A stretch of 64,000 nucleotides of DNA from Novacetimonas pomaceti (GCF_003207955.1 NZ_NOXG01000010.1:1-64000); one strand, 5' to 3'. Shown: positions 35,223-44,060, counted from the first letter of the stretch. The notes: generated from the letters alone by a model not told the origin. Translations and numbers: made by a program.

Positions 35223-36328
35223 GCCGGTCCACGCAGCCAGTCAGCAAAACGTTGCGACAGGTCCGGCAGGTGCGCGCCCCAGAATTCCAGGTTCATCGGC
35301 AGTTCCACGGCCGCCTCGCGCCCGGCGCTGGCCGTCGCGGATCCTGCCGGGGCCTGTCCTGCGGCCTGTCCGGTCACCTGCCCTGGCGGATACAGCGCGG
35401 CAAAGCGGTTCACCTGCGCGGGCTGGACGACATAATGCAGCAGGTCGCGCGCGTGCCCGGCCATGGCGGGGGCCGTCCCGTGCACCAGCGCCCATGACAG
35501 GCGGTCCCCCAGGCTCTGCCCCCACTGCACCCCGATATCGTGGCGGCGCGACGGCAGGGTGGCGATTTCGTTGCTGAAGACGCTGCCCATCAGCACGCCC
35601 CCATTTTCAATGATCCGGGCGGATTCCTCAGGCGTGGACCACCACGTGATATAGGGACGCAGCTGCGTCAGCTTGCGAAAGGCGCGATCGACCCCGTCGG
35701 GGGTGGACAGCACGCCGTAAACCTCCTGCGGGGGAACGCCATCGGCCATCAGCGCGATTTCCAGCGTCGAACGCGGGTCCCGGCGCAGCCCGCGCTTGCC
35801 CGGATAGCGCACCACGTTCCAGAAATCCGCCCAGCGCGGCGGCGATGGCCGCCATCCACGATCCCAGGCCAGGACGATGGCCGGCTGCATCGACGGCACG
35901 CCACACCCGTCGGGATTATTCGCGCTTCCCGCCAGCCGGACCAGGCTGCCCTGCATGCACGCGGCACGAATCGCGCTGTCCTCGCCAAAGACCAGCGCCC
36001 ATGTCGCGGGCCGACCCTCCGTCGCGGCATGGGCCTGCAGCGTGGCGACCTGCCCATCCCAGACCCGCCGGATGACGCGAAGCCCTTCCTTCCTGCCAAA
36101 AGGCTGGAAATAGGCGCGGTCCTGCGCCTTTCCCAGCGCATCGTCCTGCGTTGCCACCGTCAGGGTGGGGATGGAAGCGGCCAGGTGGCGGACGCGCGCG
36201 CCGGACGTTACGCGGGCATGCCCGGCCAGCGGGACCGACATGCAGACCGCCGCCCCCAGCGCCGCCATGACAAACAGGCGCGCGGGGCGGGACGAAAATC
36301 CACAGGACAGGTGACGCAGGGGATTCAT
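35219..36328 (-). CDS. Periplasmic binding protein, PotD/AfuA-like
   Basis: 369 aa. Signal peptide ending about residue 38 (FVMAALGAAVCMSVPLAGHA). The mature part begins LTVATQDDALGKAQDRAYFQ and has the spermidine/iron-type binding-protein layout (IENGGVLMGSVFSNEIATLP; a Trp-rich hinge ITWWSTPEESA). An Ala/Gly/Gln linker near residues 320-340 (GQVTGQAAGQAPAGSATAS) is atypical. The ligand is not predictable. Second gene of the unit, 58 bases after the ATPase gene, and overlapping the permease gene by 4 bases. Confidence 0.75.
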   Translation of the reverse strand: MNPLRHLSCGFSSRPARLFVMAALGAAVCMSVPLAGHARVTSGARVRHLAASIPTLTVATQDDALGKAQDRAYFQPFGRKEGLRVIRRVWDGQVATLQAHAATEGRPATWALVFGEDSAIRAACMQGSLVRLAGSANNPDGCGVPSMQPAIVLAWDRGWRPSPPRWADFWNVVRYPGKRGLRRDPRSTLEIALMADGVPPQEVYGVLSTPDGVDRAFRKLTQLRPYITWWSTPEESARIIENGGVLMGSVFSNEIATLPSRRHDIGVQWGQSLGDRLSWALVHGTAPAMAGHARDLLHYVVQPAQVNRFAALYPPGQVTGQAAGQAPAGSATASAGREAAVELPMNLEFWGAHLPDLSQRFADWLRGPA

Positions 36329-36386
36329 CGGAAAGGAGGGCAGGAAAGACAGATGAAAGAACCTTCAGAAGACGGCATGCCGGACG

Positions 36387-37508
36387 CTAGCGCATTTCAT
36401 GCCTGAACGGAAAGGCAATCGCCTGCGCCGCCTGCCACGCCAGCAGGGCCGGACGCCCCGGTTCCACCCCGCACACGATCTGCAGCGGCGCGCGACGCAC
36501 CAGAAGCTCCTTGCCATTCGACAGCCTCAGCCGCATGCGGATGTAACTGCCCATATGCCGCATGTCCACCAGCACCGCTGGCAGCATCGCGGGCTCCCCA
36601 TCGTCGGCGGCCATCATCCCCATCGCCCCGGGCCGCGCGGGAAACAGCGTCGCGATGCGGTCGGGGCGCACGCACACCGTGCACAGCGCGTCCTCCTCCA
36701 GCCCGGGCGCCGCCATCGCCTGCACCGTCAGTTCCCCCGGCAGGCGCACGATGGCGACATCCTCGTCTATGGTCGCCACCCGCCCGGTCAGGGCATTGGC
36801 GTCGGCAAAGCCGGTGGCGACGCGATCGCATGCGGGACGGTCGAACAGGTCCGCCGCCGTGCCGACCTGCAACAGGTCGGGACCATCGAAAAGCCCGATG
36901 CGCTCGCCCATCGCCAGCGCGTCCTCCCGATCGCAGGTGGTCATCACCACGCACAGGTCGCGCGCGCGGACCAGCCGGCCAAGGAAACCGCGCATGGCAT
37001 GGCGGACATCCACCGACAGGGCGGCGAAAGGATCATCCAGCACGATGACCGGCGGCGCCGACACCAGCACCCGCGCCAGCCCGGCACGCAGGGTCTGCTG
37101 GGCATCCAGCGCGGCGGGGAACATCTCCTCCATGCCATCGAGCCCCAGCAGCGCCATGGCCTGCCGCGCCCGTGCATGCGCGTCGGCACGGCCAACCCCG
37201 CGCACGCGCAGGGGAAACAGCAGGTTGCCAAAAACCGTCAGGTGCGCGAACAGCGGGTCGCGCGCGCTCCATAACCCACACATCCGCGTGAGGGGCGGAC
37301 GGCCGGAGACATCGATCCCCCCCACCTCGACGTTGCCGTCCAGCAGTGGCCGGTGTCCCGCAAGCGAATCCGCCACCGCCGACAGGCAACCGCCCCGGTT
37401 TCCAAGAAGGGCCAGGCACTCCCCTGCCCCCACGCCGAAGGAAATGGGGGCGGCGTCCGTTGCCGTGACAAGATTGCGAACAACCAGTCGTGAGGAGAAA
37501 GGAGGCAT
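36387..37508 (-). CDS. PotA-like ABC ATPase with degenerate catalytic motifs
   Basis: 373 aa, full length for a PotA/FbpC-type ATPase with a C-terminal TOBE-like regulatory region (~240-370, NALTGRVATIDEDVAIVRLP; VCVRPDRIATLFP). Every ATPase motif is altered. Walker A reads GNRGGCLS (36-43) with Leu42 in place of the nucleotide-binding Lys; the Q-loop Gln position is Ala82; the signature is LDAQQ (134-138) instead of LSGGQ; Walker B is VIVLDDP (154-160) with Asp159 for the catalytic Glu; the D-loop is AALS instead of SALD; the switch His is Cys192 (MTTCDREDA). The frame is intact and the flanking scaffold well kept, so it may be a pseudo-ATPase with a structural or regulatory job, or a decaying gene. 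First gene of the minus-strand operon. Confidence 0.8.
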   Translation of the reverse strand: MPPFSSRLVVRNLVTATDAAPISFGVGAGECLALLGNRGGCLSAVADSLAGHRPLLDGNVEVGGIDVSGRPPLTRMCGLWSARDPLFAHLTVFGNLLFPLRVRGVGRADAHARARQAMALLGLDGMEEMFPAALDAQQTLRAGLARVLVSAPPVIVLDDPFAALSVDVRHAMRGFLGRLVRARDLCVVMTTCDREDALAMGERIGLFDGPDLLQVGTAADLFDRPACDRVATGFADANALTGRVATIDEDVAIVRLPGELTVQAMAAPGLEEDALCTVCVRPDRIATLFPARPGAMGMMAADDGEPAMLPAVLVDMRHMGSYIRMRLRLSNGKELLVRRAPLQIVCGVEPGRPALLAWQAAQAIAFPFRHEMR

Positions 37509-37522
37509 GCGATAACAGAAAC

Positions 37523-37549
37523 CTGACTATCCAGAGAATGGGTTATAAG
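37523..37549 (+). promoter_or_regulatory. Possible promoter for the DUF883 gene
   Basis: CTGACT (37523-37528) and TATAAG (37544-37549), 15 bases apart, about 60 bases before the start at 37608, in the 99-base divergent gap with the degenerate ATPase gene. Spacing is short, so weak support. Confidence 0.3.
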
Positions 37550-37607
37550 TGTTTCCTTCCTCCTTACCAGAGGATCATCGGGCCCGCCCCTTTGCAAGGA
37601 CAAGAAA

Positions 37608-37856
37608 ATGACCAAGACAGATATCAAGCACGTCACGCATGAAGACCTTCAGGCGCTGAAGTCCCATGTCGAGAACCTGCTGCATTCGCATGGCAAGCAG
37701 GCGCTGCACAGCGCCGTCGAAAAGGCCGAGCACCTTGCCTCCAACGCCCGTGAAATCGCCGAATCCCCCGCGAAACCCCGCTCGCGCGGACGTTCATTTC
37801 TGGCTATCGCCATTTTTTCGGCAATCGGCTACTTTCTTGGCCGCGCCACGAAATAA
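37608..37856 (+). CDS. DUF883/ElaB-YqjD-like small membrane-anchored protein
   Basis: 82 aa. An amphipathic, charged helix (residues ~10-58, DLQALKSHVENLLHSHGKQA) leads to one C-terminal membrane span (FLAIAIFSAIGYFLGRA). This is the layout of ElaB/YqjD proteins, inner-membrane-tethered, ribosome-associated stationary-phase proteins in E. coli. AAGGA lies ahead of the ATG. It is followed after 40 bases by a second membrane-protein gene. Confidence 0.82.
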   Translation: MTKTDIKHVTHEDLQALKSHVENLLHSHGKQALHSAVEKAEHLASNAREIAESPAKPRSRGRSFLAIAIFSAIGYFLGRATK

Positions 37857-37896
37857 GGCTTGGTAGCCTGACGAAACCAGAGGACACGCGACAGCA

Positions 37897-38337
37897 ATGA
37901 GAATAGGCGAAATCGGCAAGACCATCATCGACGGGGAACTTACCCTACGCAAATTGATGGCCATCCGCCTTGGCCGTCAGGCTGCTTTTCTGGTTGTCGC
38001 GGCCGTTTTCGGTGGGTTCGCGGCCATTACCGGCCACGCCCTGCTGTGGGCGTTCTGTTACCAGACCCTCGGCTTCAGCGTGCTTGGCGCTTCTGTCGCG
38101 GTGTTCGCGGCGGACATCCTTGCAGCGTTCATGTTCGCGTTCATGGGGCGGCGGTCCTATATGACGCCCGAGGAAATCCGTGTCCGCTTCGCCCGCGAAC
38201 ACGCGCTTAACGAACTGCGCCAGACGGTGGCCCTGTCCGCCGTGGTCGGCACGCTGGCCGGCCCGGTGACGCGCCATACCGGCCGCGCGATCTGGAACCT
38301 GTTCCAGACCATCTTCGGACGTCGCCCCCGCGCCTGA
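37897..38337 (+). CDS. Small membrane protein, function unknown
   Basis: 146 aa. An N-terminal amphipathic stretch (GKTIIDGELTLRKLMAIRLG) precedes two to three hydrophobic spans (AAFLVVAAVFGGFAAITGHA; GASVAVFAADILAAFMFAFM; a weaker one near LSAVVGTLAGPV). The architecture resembles the phage-holin-III/YqjE-type partner that accompanies YqjD proteins in other bacteria, and the gene order (DUF883 gene then this) fits, but similarity is by layout only. Confidence 0.7.
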   Translation: MRIGEIGKTIIDGELTLRKLMAIRLGRQAAFLVVAAVFGGFAAITGHALLWAFCYQTLGFSVLGASVAVFAADILAAFMFAFMGRRSYMTPEEIRVRFAREHALNELRQTVALSAVVGTLAGPVTRHTGRAIWNLFQTIFGRRPRA

Positions 38338-38473
38338 CGTCCCCACCGGGGGCCGCCGCCTCCGCCAGCCTGAAATACCATCCGGGATTGATGCACATCA
38401 TTGTCAGATGGCATTCATGACGAAATTGCATTGGCTCCCGGATGCTTTTTCTGGAAACGTGCGACTGCACGTG

Positions 38474-38508
38474 ATCGTAAGCAGACGAATAGTTTGCATG
38501 CTTACGAT
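38474..38508. promoter_or_regulatory. Candidate MarR operator upstream of the efflux operon
   Basis: ATCGTAAGCA (38474-38483) and TGCTTACGAT (38499-38508) are perfect inverted copies. The right arm also forms an imperfect 20-bp palindrome, ATAGTTTGCATGCTTACGAT (38489-38508), so the half-site occurs about three times. It ends 27 bases before the marR-type start codon, where autoregulated MarR proteins usually bind. A T run follows, so a weak terminator for the upstream gene is an alternative reading. Confidence 0.6.
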
Positions 38509-38535
38509 TTTTTCCAACCCGGCTGGCAGGATGCA

Positions 38536-39012
38536 ATGGCCGATACCGAGCGCCTCGAACGAGAACGGTCCTTCAGACGCAGGCTGGCGCGCCTTGGCAC
38601 GGCATGGCGGCGGCAGGTGGACCATGACCTGCGCGATTACGGCCTGACGGAGGCCACGTGGCGGCCGGTTCTGTATCTTGGGCTGCTCCTGCCGCCAGTG
38701 CGCCAGACCGATCTGGCGCGCGCCCTTGAAATCGAGGCGCCATCCGTTGCCCGCCTGCTTGACGTGCTGGAACGCAGGGGCCTTGTCTTCCGGTCCCGCG
38801 ATCACGAGGACCGCCGTTCCAAGCTGGTGCGCCTGACGAGAGAGGGCGAGCGGATCGAACGCCAGGTGCGCGACGCGGTGGACGCCGTATCGCACCGCCT
38901 GCTGTCGGGGATTTCCGATTCCGAACTGACCGCGTGCTATTCCGTGTTCGACCGGATCGAGGAAAACCTGTGCACCACCCGCATGGGGGCGGAGGCCGCC
39001 GTCCCTTCATGA
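38536..39012 (+). CDS. MarR-family transcriptional regulator of the efflux operon
   Basis: 158 aa, winged-helix dimer. The recognition region is RQTDLARALEIEAPSVARLL (about residues 56-75), with the wing at FRSRDHEDRRSKLVRLT (the D-x-R-x-x-x-V/L-x-L-T motif of MarR). These proteins typically repress a divergent or downstream efflux operon and release DNA on binding phenolic acids. The stop overlaps the FUSC start by ATGA, so it is the first gene of a five-gene operon. Start MADTERLERE fits; longer frames upstream have no support. Confidence 0.92.
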   Translation: MADTERLERERSFRRRLARLGTAWRRQVDHDLRDYGLTEATWRPVLYLGLLLPPVRQTDLARALEIEAPSVARLLDVLERRGLVFRSRDHEDRRSKLVRLTREGERIERQVRDAVDAVSHRLLSGISDSELTACYSVFDRIEENLCTTRMGAEAAVPS

Positions 39013-41234
39013 GGCTGATCCCACCCCACGGCGCGTTATCGCAACCCCTGCTGCGGTTCGGTACGTTCGTTTTCCCCGAATGGAAAACGGTGCGCCCGAC
39101 CATTGCCTACAGCATCCGCACGCTGCTGTCGGTGGGGCTTGCGCTGTTCTTGGCGTTCGACCTGCAGCTTCAGACGCCGATGTCCTCGGTCACCACGGTC
39201 CTGATCGTGGCGAACCCGGTCGTCGGCGCCATGGTATCCAAAAGCGTATGGCGTATCTTTGGCACGATCATCGGGGCCACGTCGGCCATCCTGCTGATGG
39301 CGCTGTTTCCGCAGTCCCCGCTGCTGTATTTCATGGGGCTGTCATTCATCATCGGGCTGGCATGCTGCGTTTCCACCCTCCTGCGCTTTTACAAGGCGTA
39401 TGCCGCGGTGCTGACGGGCTATACCATCATCCTGATTTCGGTTTCGGCGTTCAGCGAACCCGACCACATCTTCATGGCGGCCATGTCGCGCCTGTCGGCG
39501 GTGACGGTCGGGATCCTCAGCACGGCCTTCGTCTTCCTGCTGACCAACATCAGCCACCCTGACAAGGTCATCCGCCAGATCGACCAGGTGCTGCGCAACA
39601 TCACGTCCCATTTCGCGCAGTCCATCGACCCGTCATGGGAAAATCCGACTTCCATGCCCGACGACGCGGGGCAGCCGCTGTCGTTTCGCGCGATGTCCAT
39701 CACGTCGTACGACCAGCGCGCGCGCCTGCTGTCGCAGGCCAATGCTTTGGTGGAGGCGATCGAATACGCCGCGGCCGACAATTACAGCGTCAGCGTGCGC
39801 GCCAACGGCCTGCGGGGCGGGGTCGCGCGCCTGCTGGGCCTGCTGAGCGCGCATCACCCGATCTGGCAGGACGAGCCGCCGCTGACGGCGCAGGCGCGTC
39901 AGGCACGCCAGATCCGCCAGCAGATCATGCGTCATTTCGCGACCCTTCCGGCCGGTGACCTGCATCTGGAAGCACGCGACAACATGCGTCCCATCCGCAG
40001 GCGCATCCGCAGCGCGATGGCCGAACTCGACGAACTGGGGGAACAGACGCAGGACCTGCCGACGATCGCCTTCATCGACAATGAACGCGACGTCCTGGCA
40101 CAGCTGTGCGCCGCGCTGGATGATTTCATGGGACCGCAGGAACATGTCCGTCCCATCGCGCTGAAGCTTTATTTCGACTGGCCCGCCGCCCTGCGCAACG
40201 GCACGCGCGGCGCGTTCGTCACCCTGCTGGGATGCCTGTTCTGGTACATATGCCGCTGGACGCATGGGGCGAACATGCTGACCTACCTGATCCCGGCATC
40301 GTGCCTGCTGGCGACCAGCCCGCTTGCCTCGCGCGCCAGCGTCATGTTCGCCAGCGGCACGCTGGCGGCCATTCCCGCCGCCTTCATCTGCCAGACCTTC
40401 ATGCTGCCGCGCATCGACGGCTATCCCCTGCTGTGGCTGTCGCTGTCGATCTGCCTGCTGCCGGGGATATGGATCCAGTTCCATCCGCGCCATGCGATGC
40501 GGGGGTTCGGCTATGCCGTGTTCTTCAACGCCATGGTGCAGATCCGCAACCCCATCACCTACAGCGACCTGTCGCTGATGAATACATGGCTGGCCTTCCT
40601 GCTTGGCGTGGTGTCGATCGCGCTGGTGTTCCGCGTCATACTGCCGGCCAATCACCGGCTCGACTCGGGGCGGCTGGTCGCCTCCATCGCGCGGGCGACC
40701 GAACGCCTGGCGCTCCGCCCCCTGAACCGGCAGGTTGAATGGCCGGTCTGGGAAAACCTGCAGATGCAGAAGATCCTGCGCATCATACAGCGCTTCTCCC
40801 TCGTCTCGTCGCCGGGACGGGTCTATGAGCTGACGGATGCGGCCTTCATGGCGGTTTCGCTGGGTCGCGTGCTGGTGCGCCTGCGCGTGCTCGCCCTGTC
40901 CCCCGCCATCCATGAGGAAGACAGGACCCGCGTGGTGGAGGCCCTGTCGGCATTCCGTTACCTGCGCAGCAACCCCTCCGTCACGGTCCAGACCCTGCGC
41001 GCCACGGCGCTGACGCTGATGTCGCACCTGGACCGGCGCGGCCTGCCGGCGCACACGCCGACACGCCGCATCGCCGCCTGCCTGGAGCAGGCATCCCTGC
41101 TGATCGGGGCAATCCCCGGTTTCTTCCATCGCCATGGTCCGCTACAGATGGCGGCGGATATGCCCGGCGCCCACAACCGCCTGACCCTGCCCGTATCGTC
41201 CACGACTGGCCCGTTCGGAATGAGATCCGCCTGA
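39009..41234 (+). CDS. FUSC/AaeB-family inner-membrane efflux protein
   Basis: 741 aa, two-repeat layout of the fusaric-acid-resistance / AaeB aromatic carboxylic acid exporters: an N-terminal group of spans (SVGLALFLAFDLQLQTPMSS; ILLMALFPQSPLLYFMGLSF), a ~200-residue cytoplasmic helical region, a second group of spans (from about FVTLLGCLFWYICRWTHGAN) and a C-terminal helical domain. Start at 39009 overlaps the marR stop (ATGA); its own stop overlaps the DUF1656 start (TGATG). Predicted substrates are hydroxybenzoates or related weak aromatic acids. Confidence 0.92.
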   Translation: MRLIPPHGALSQPLLRFGTFVFPEWKTVRPTIAYSIRTLLSVGLALFLAFDLQLQTPMSSVTTVLIVANPVVGAMVSKSVWRIFGTIIGATSAILLMALFPQSPLLYFMGLSFIIGLACCVSTLLRFYKAYAAVLTGYTIILISVSAFSEPDHIFMAAMSRLSAVTVGILSTAFVFLLTNISHPDKVIRQIDQVLRNITSHFAQSIDPSWENPTSMPDDAGQPLSFRAMSITSYDQRARLLSQANALVEAIEYAAADNYSVSVRANGLRGGVARLLGLLSAHHPIWQDEPPLTAQARQARQIRQQIMRHFATLPAGDLHLEARDNMRPIRRRIRSAMAELDELGEQTQDLPTIAFIDNERDVLAQLCAALDDFMGPQEHVRPIALKLYFDWPAALRNGTRGAFVTLLGCLFWYICRWTHGANMLTYLIPASCLLATSPLASRASVMFASGTLAAIPAAFICQTFMLPRIDGYPLLWLSLSICLLPGIWIQFHPRHAMRGFGYAVFFNAMVQIRNPITYSDLSLMNTWLAFLLGVVSIALVFRVILPANHRLDSGRLVASIARATERLALRPLNRQVEWPVWENLQMQKILRIIQRFSLVSSPGRVYELTDAAFMAVSLGRVLVRLRVLALSPAIHEEDRTRVVEALSAFRYLRSNPSVTVQTLRATALTLMSHLDRRGLPAHTPTRRIAACLEQASLLIGAIPGFFHRHGPLQMAADMPGAHNRLTLPVSSTTGPFGMRSA

Positions 41235-41428
41235 TGCTGACCGAATTCAATCTCTTCGGTGTCTTCATGGCACCGATTGTCGTCTATGCCATCGCGGCAC
41301 TGCCTGTGACCATGCTGCTGCGCTCCCTTTTATGGTGGAGCGGTGTCATGAAATGGTTCTGGCATCTCGCCCTGTTCGAGGTCGCGCTCTACACTTGCGT
41401 CCTCTGCCTGATGATCCTGTACATCTGA
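41234..41428 (+). CDS. DUF1656/AaeX small membrane protein
   Basis: 64 aa with two membrane spans (APIVVYAIAALPVTMLLRSL and FWHLALFEVALYTCVLCLMI), normal for AaeX-type proteins that always sit between the AaeB-like and AaeA-like subunits. Exact role unknown; presumably a small accessory of the pump. The start shares a base with the FUSC stop. Confidence 0.92.
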   Translation: MLTEFNLFGVFMAPIVVYAIAALPVTMLLRSLLWWSGVMKWFWHLALFEVALYTCVLCLMILYI

Positions 41429-41457
41429 CTGTCGCCGAAAAGGTTCGAGAATCCACC

Positions 41458-42369
41458 ATGCCTCTCTTGCGCACCCTGATCCGTGTGGTACTGACCCTGG
41501 CGGTCGTGGCGATGGCCATCGTCATGGGCGTCACCTTATGGGACACCTACATGATTGCCCCGTGGACACGTGACGGACGTGTGCGCGTCTATGTCGTCGA
41601 TGTCGCCCCCGAAGTTTCCGGCACGGTGGTCCAGCTTCCTGTCGTGGACAACCAGTATGTCCACAAGGGCGATCCCCTTTTCGTTCTTGACCCGGTCCGC
41701 TTCCACCTTGCCATCCGCGAGGCGCAGGCCCGCCTTGACGGCGCGCTGGAGGACCTGAAGCTCCGGCAGAACGATGCCCGCCGCCGCATGGGACTGGGTG
41801 GCATCGTCTCGGTTGAAGAACAGGAAGTCTTCAACTCCAACGTGGCGACGCAGATCGCGGCCGTCGATGGCGCCCGCGCCGCGCTGGACCTGGCAAAGCT
41901 GAACCTGCAGCGTTCCATCCTGTATTCGCCGGTCAACGGCAACATCACCAACCTGAACCTGCGGGTGGGCGATTACGTCACGGCGGGGCATGCGCGCCTT
42001 GCGGTGATTGACGCCGACTCCTACTGGGTCAACGGGTATTTCGAGGAAACCAAGATGTGGGGCGTGCATGTCGGTGACGAGGCACGCGTCAAGCTGATGG
42101 GATACAAGGACATCCTGCCGGGCCATGTCGTCAGTATCGCGCGTGGTATCAATGACCAGAACGGCAGGCCCGACGGGCTGGGCCTGCAGGACGTCAGCCC
42201 GATCTTCACCTGGGTCCGTCTGGCGCAGCGTATTCCGGTGCGCATCCATCTGGATCATGTTCCCGACAGCATCACCCTTGCCGCGGGCATGACGGCGACC
42301 ATCAGCGTCGGCCCACAGTCCCGTACCCAACGCGGTCATCTGACGACGTGGTTGCAAGACCACCTGTAA
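41458..42369 (+). CDS. HlyD-family periplasmic adaptor (AaeA-like)
   Basis: 303 aa membrane-fusion protein that bridges the FUSC pump and outer-membrane factor. N-terminal anchor at residues 7-27 (LIRVVLTLAVVAMAIVMGV), then the barrel-sandwich hybrid (VDVAPEVSGTVVQLPVVDNQ, KGDPLFVLDPVRFHLAIREA) and its second lipoyl half (LYSPVNGNITNLNLRVGDYV). Short coiled-coil hairpin in between, as in the EmrA/AaeA class. 29 bases after the DUF1656 gene. Confidence 0.94.
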   Translation: MPLLRTLIRVVLTLAVVAMAIVMGVTLWDTYMIAPWTRDGRVRVYVVDVAPEVSGTVVQLPVVDNQYVHKGDPLFVLDPVRFHLAIREAQARLDGALEDLKLRQNDARRRMGLGGIVSVEEQEVFNSNVATQIAAVDGARAALDLAKLNLQRSILYSPVNGNITNLNLRVGDYVTAGHARLAVIDADSYWVNGYFEETKMWGVHVGDEARVKLMGYKDILPGHVVSIARGINDQNGRPDGLGLQDVSPIFTWVRLAQRIPVRIHLDHVPDSITLAAGMTATISVGPQSRTQRGHLTTWLQDHL

Positions 42370-42385
42370 GGCGCCAGGCACAACA

Positions 42386-43903
42386 ATGAATATCAGTACG
42401 ATCACCCGCAAAACCGGCCTGTTCCTGAGTGCAGCCCTGGTATTGGCCGGTTGCACGGTCGGCCCGCGTTACCAGCCGGACCGGATGAAGCTGCCCGCGC
42501 GCTTCACCGAAGACGATCATCCCGCCACCAAGGAAGAGATCGAGGATACCAACAAGGAACTGAAACAGTGGTGGCACCTGTTCAAGGATCCTGAACTCGA
42601 CAAGCTGATCGACAAGGCGATCGCGGGGAATTACGACCTGCAGGCGGCGGGCCAGCACATCCTGGCGGAACGCGCGATCCGCGACGTGCAGGCGTCGCAG
42701 TGGTATCCGCAGCTTGATGCCGACGCGGGTGGCGGTAACGTGCGGTACTCGATCAACATCGAGAACTGGCCGCTGCGCCCCGGCAACCCGGCCAACCATC
42801 CGGATGCGAACTACCTGACCTATGGCATGGCCGGCAGCTGGCAGCTTGACGTCTTCGGTCGCATCCGCCGCAGCGTCGAGGCGCAGAAATACGCGGTCGA
42901 GGCCACGATCGAGGACCGCCGTGCCCTGATGGTCATGATCCTGTCGGAGGTCGCCAGCGATTACATGATGCTGCGTGACCAGCAGCTGCGCCTGGAAATC
43001 GCGAACAACAACATCCGCGTCGCGCAGGATGCCTATGACCTGACCAACCGCCTGTACCTTGAAGGCGTGGGCAACACCATGCAGATCGCGCAGGCCAAGG
43101 CGGAGCTGGATTCCCAGACCGCCGCGCGCGAACCGCTCAAGACCCATATCTCACAGATCACGCATGCGCTTGACGTGCTGATGGGGCAGATGCCCGGCAC
43201 CTCCGAAATCGAGCTGAAGGTGCCCAAGCCCCTGCCCAAGGTGCCGGAATTCCCTGCCACCCTGCCGTCGATCGTCCTTGCCAACCGTCCCGACATCCGT
43301 TCGGCCGAACGCCAGTATGCCGAAGCCACGGCCCGCATCGGCATGGCGGTGTCGCAGCTTTACCCCAATTTCAGCATCCCCATCAGCTTCAACCCGAACG
43401 CGTCCGTCATGTCCCAGATGACGGAAGCCGCCACCATGAGCTGGCAGTTCCTGATGATGGCGTCGCTGCCGCTGATGCATGGTGGCAAGATGACGTCGCA
43501 GGTCCGCGCGACGCAGGCCGCCGCCGAGGCCAGCCGCCTGAATTACCGCCAGACCGTGCTCAAGGGCTTCAAGGAAGTCGAGGACGCGATGGCCGCGTGG
43601 CATGATGACGAAGAACATACCGAACTGCTGGCCAAGGCGGCCGAGGACAGCAGCCTTGCCAGCGAACGCGCGCGCAAGCTCTACAGCGCGGGTCTGGTCG
43701 GCTTCCTCGAAGTCCTGACTACGGAGCGGACGACCCTGAACGCGCAGAATGCCGAAGCCATGGCGCGGCTGGAACGTCTGCAGGACGCCATCGACCTGTA
43801 CACCTCCATCGGTGCGGGCTGGCAGGGGGTCGCGCTGACCAACACGACGCTGCCGATTTCGCTGGAGAAGCAGAACTTCCTTGCGCACCTGTTCCAGCAG
43901 TAA
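42386..43903 (+). CDS. Outer-membrane efflux lipoprotein (NodT/OprM family)
   Basis: 505 aa TolC-like outer-membrane factor. The lipobox ALVLAGC gives a lipidated Cys23 after a hydrophobic signal. Two OEP repeats follow with the conserved LANRPDIRSAERQYAEATAR in the second. It ends the efflux operon, 16 bases after the adaptor gene, and supplies the exit duct for a complete tripartite pump. Confidence 0.95.
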   Translation: MNISTITRKTGLFLSAALVLAGCTVGPRYQPDRMKLPARFTEDDHPATKEEIEDTNKELKQWWHLFKDPELDKLIDKAIAGNYDLQAAGQHILAERAIRDVQASQWYPQLDADAGGGNVRYSINIENWPLRPGNPANHPDANYLTYGMAGSWQLDVFGRIRRSVEAQKYAVEATIEDRRALMVMILSEVASDYMMLRDQQLRLEIANNNIRVAQDAYDLTNRLYLEGVGNTMQIAQAKAELDSQTAAREPLKTHISQITHALDVLMGQMPGTSEIELKVPKPLPKVPEFPATLPSIVLANRPDIRSAERQYAEATARIGMAVSQLYPNFSIPISFNPNASVMSQMTEAATMSWQFLMMASLPLMHGGKMTSQVRATQAAAEASRLNYRQTVLKGFKEVEDAMAAWHDDEEHTELLAKAAEDSSLASERARKLYSAGLVGFLEVLTTERTTLNAQNAEAMARLERLQDAIDLYTSIGAGWQGVALTNTTLPISLEKQNFLAHLFQQ

Positions 43904-43942
43904 TCCGCACGGATACGCATAAACAACGAACAGGCGGGCTGT

Positions 43943-43975
43943 CCGTTCCCGGGTGCTGAAAATAACCGGGAACGG
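43943..43975 (+). terminator. Probable terminator of the efflux operon
   Basis: Perfect 10-bp stem CCGTTCCCGG / CCGGGAACGG with a 13-nt loop, about 40 bases past the last gene. The tail afterwards (CACTTTCCCGTTTG) is only moderately T-rich. Confidence 0.5.
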
Positions 43976-44060
43976 GCACTTTCCCGTTTGTGCCCCACGC
44001 GGGACGGGGATGGTAAATCCCATCGGGAAAAGCCCCAGGGGCCGTCCATAAATCATAAAG

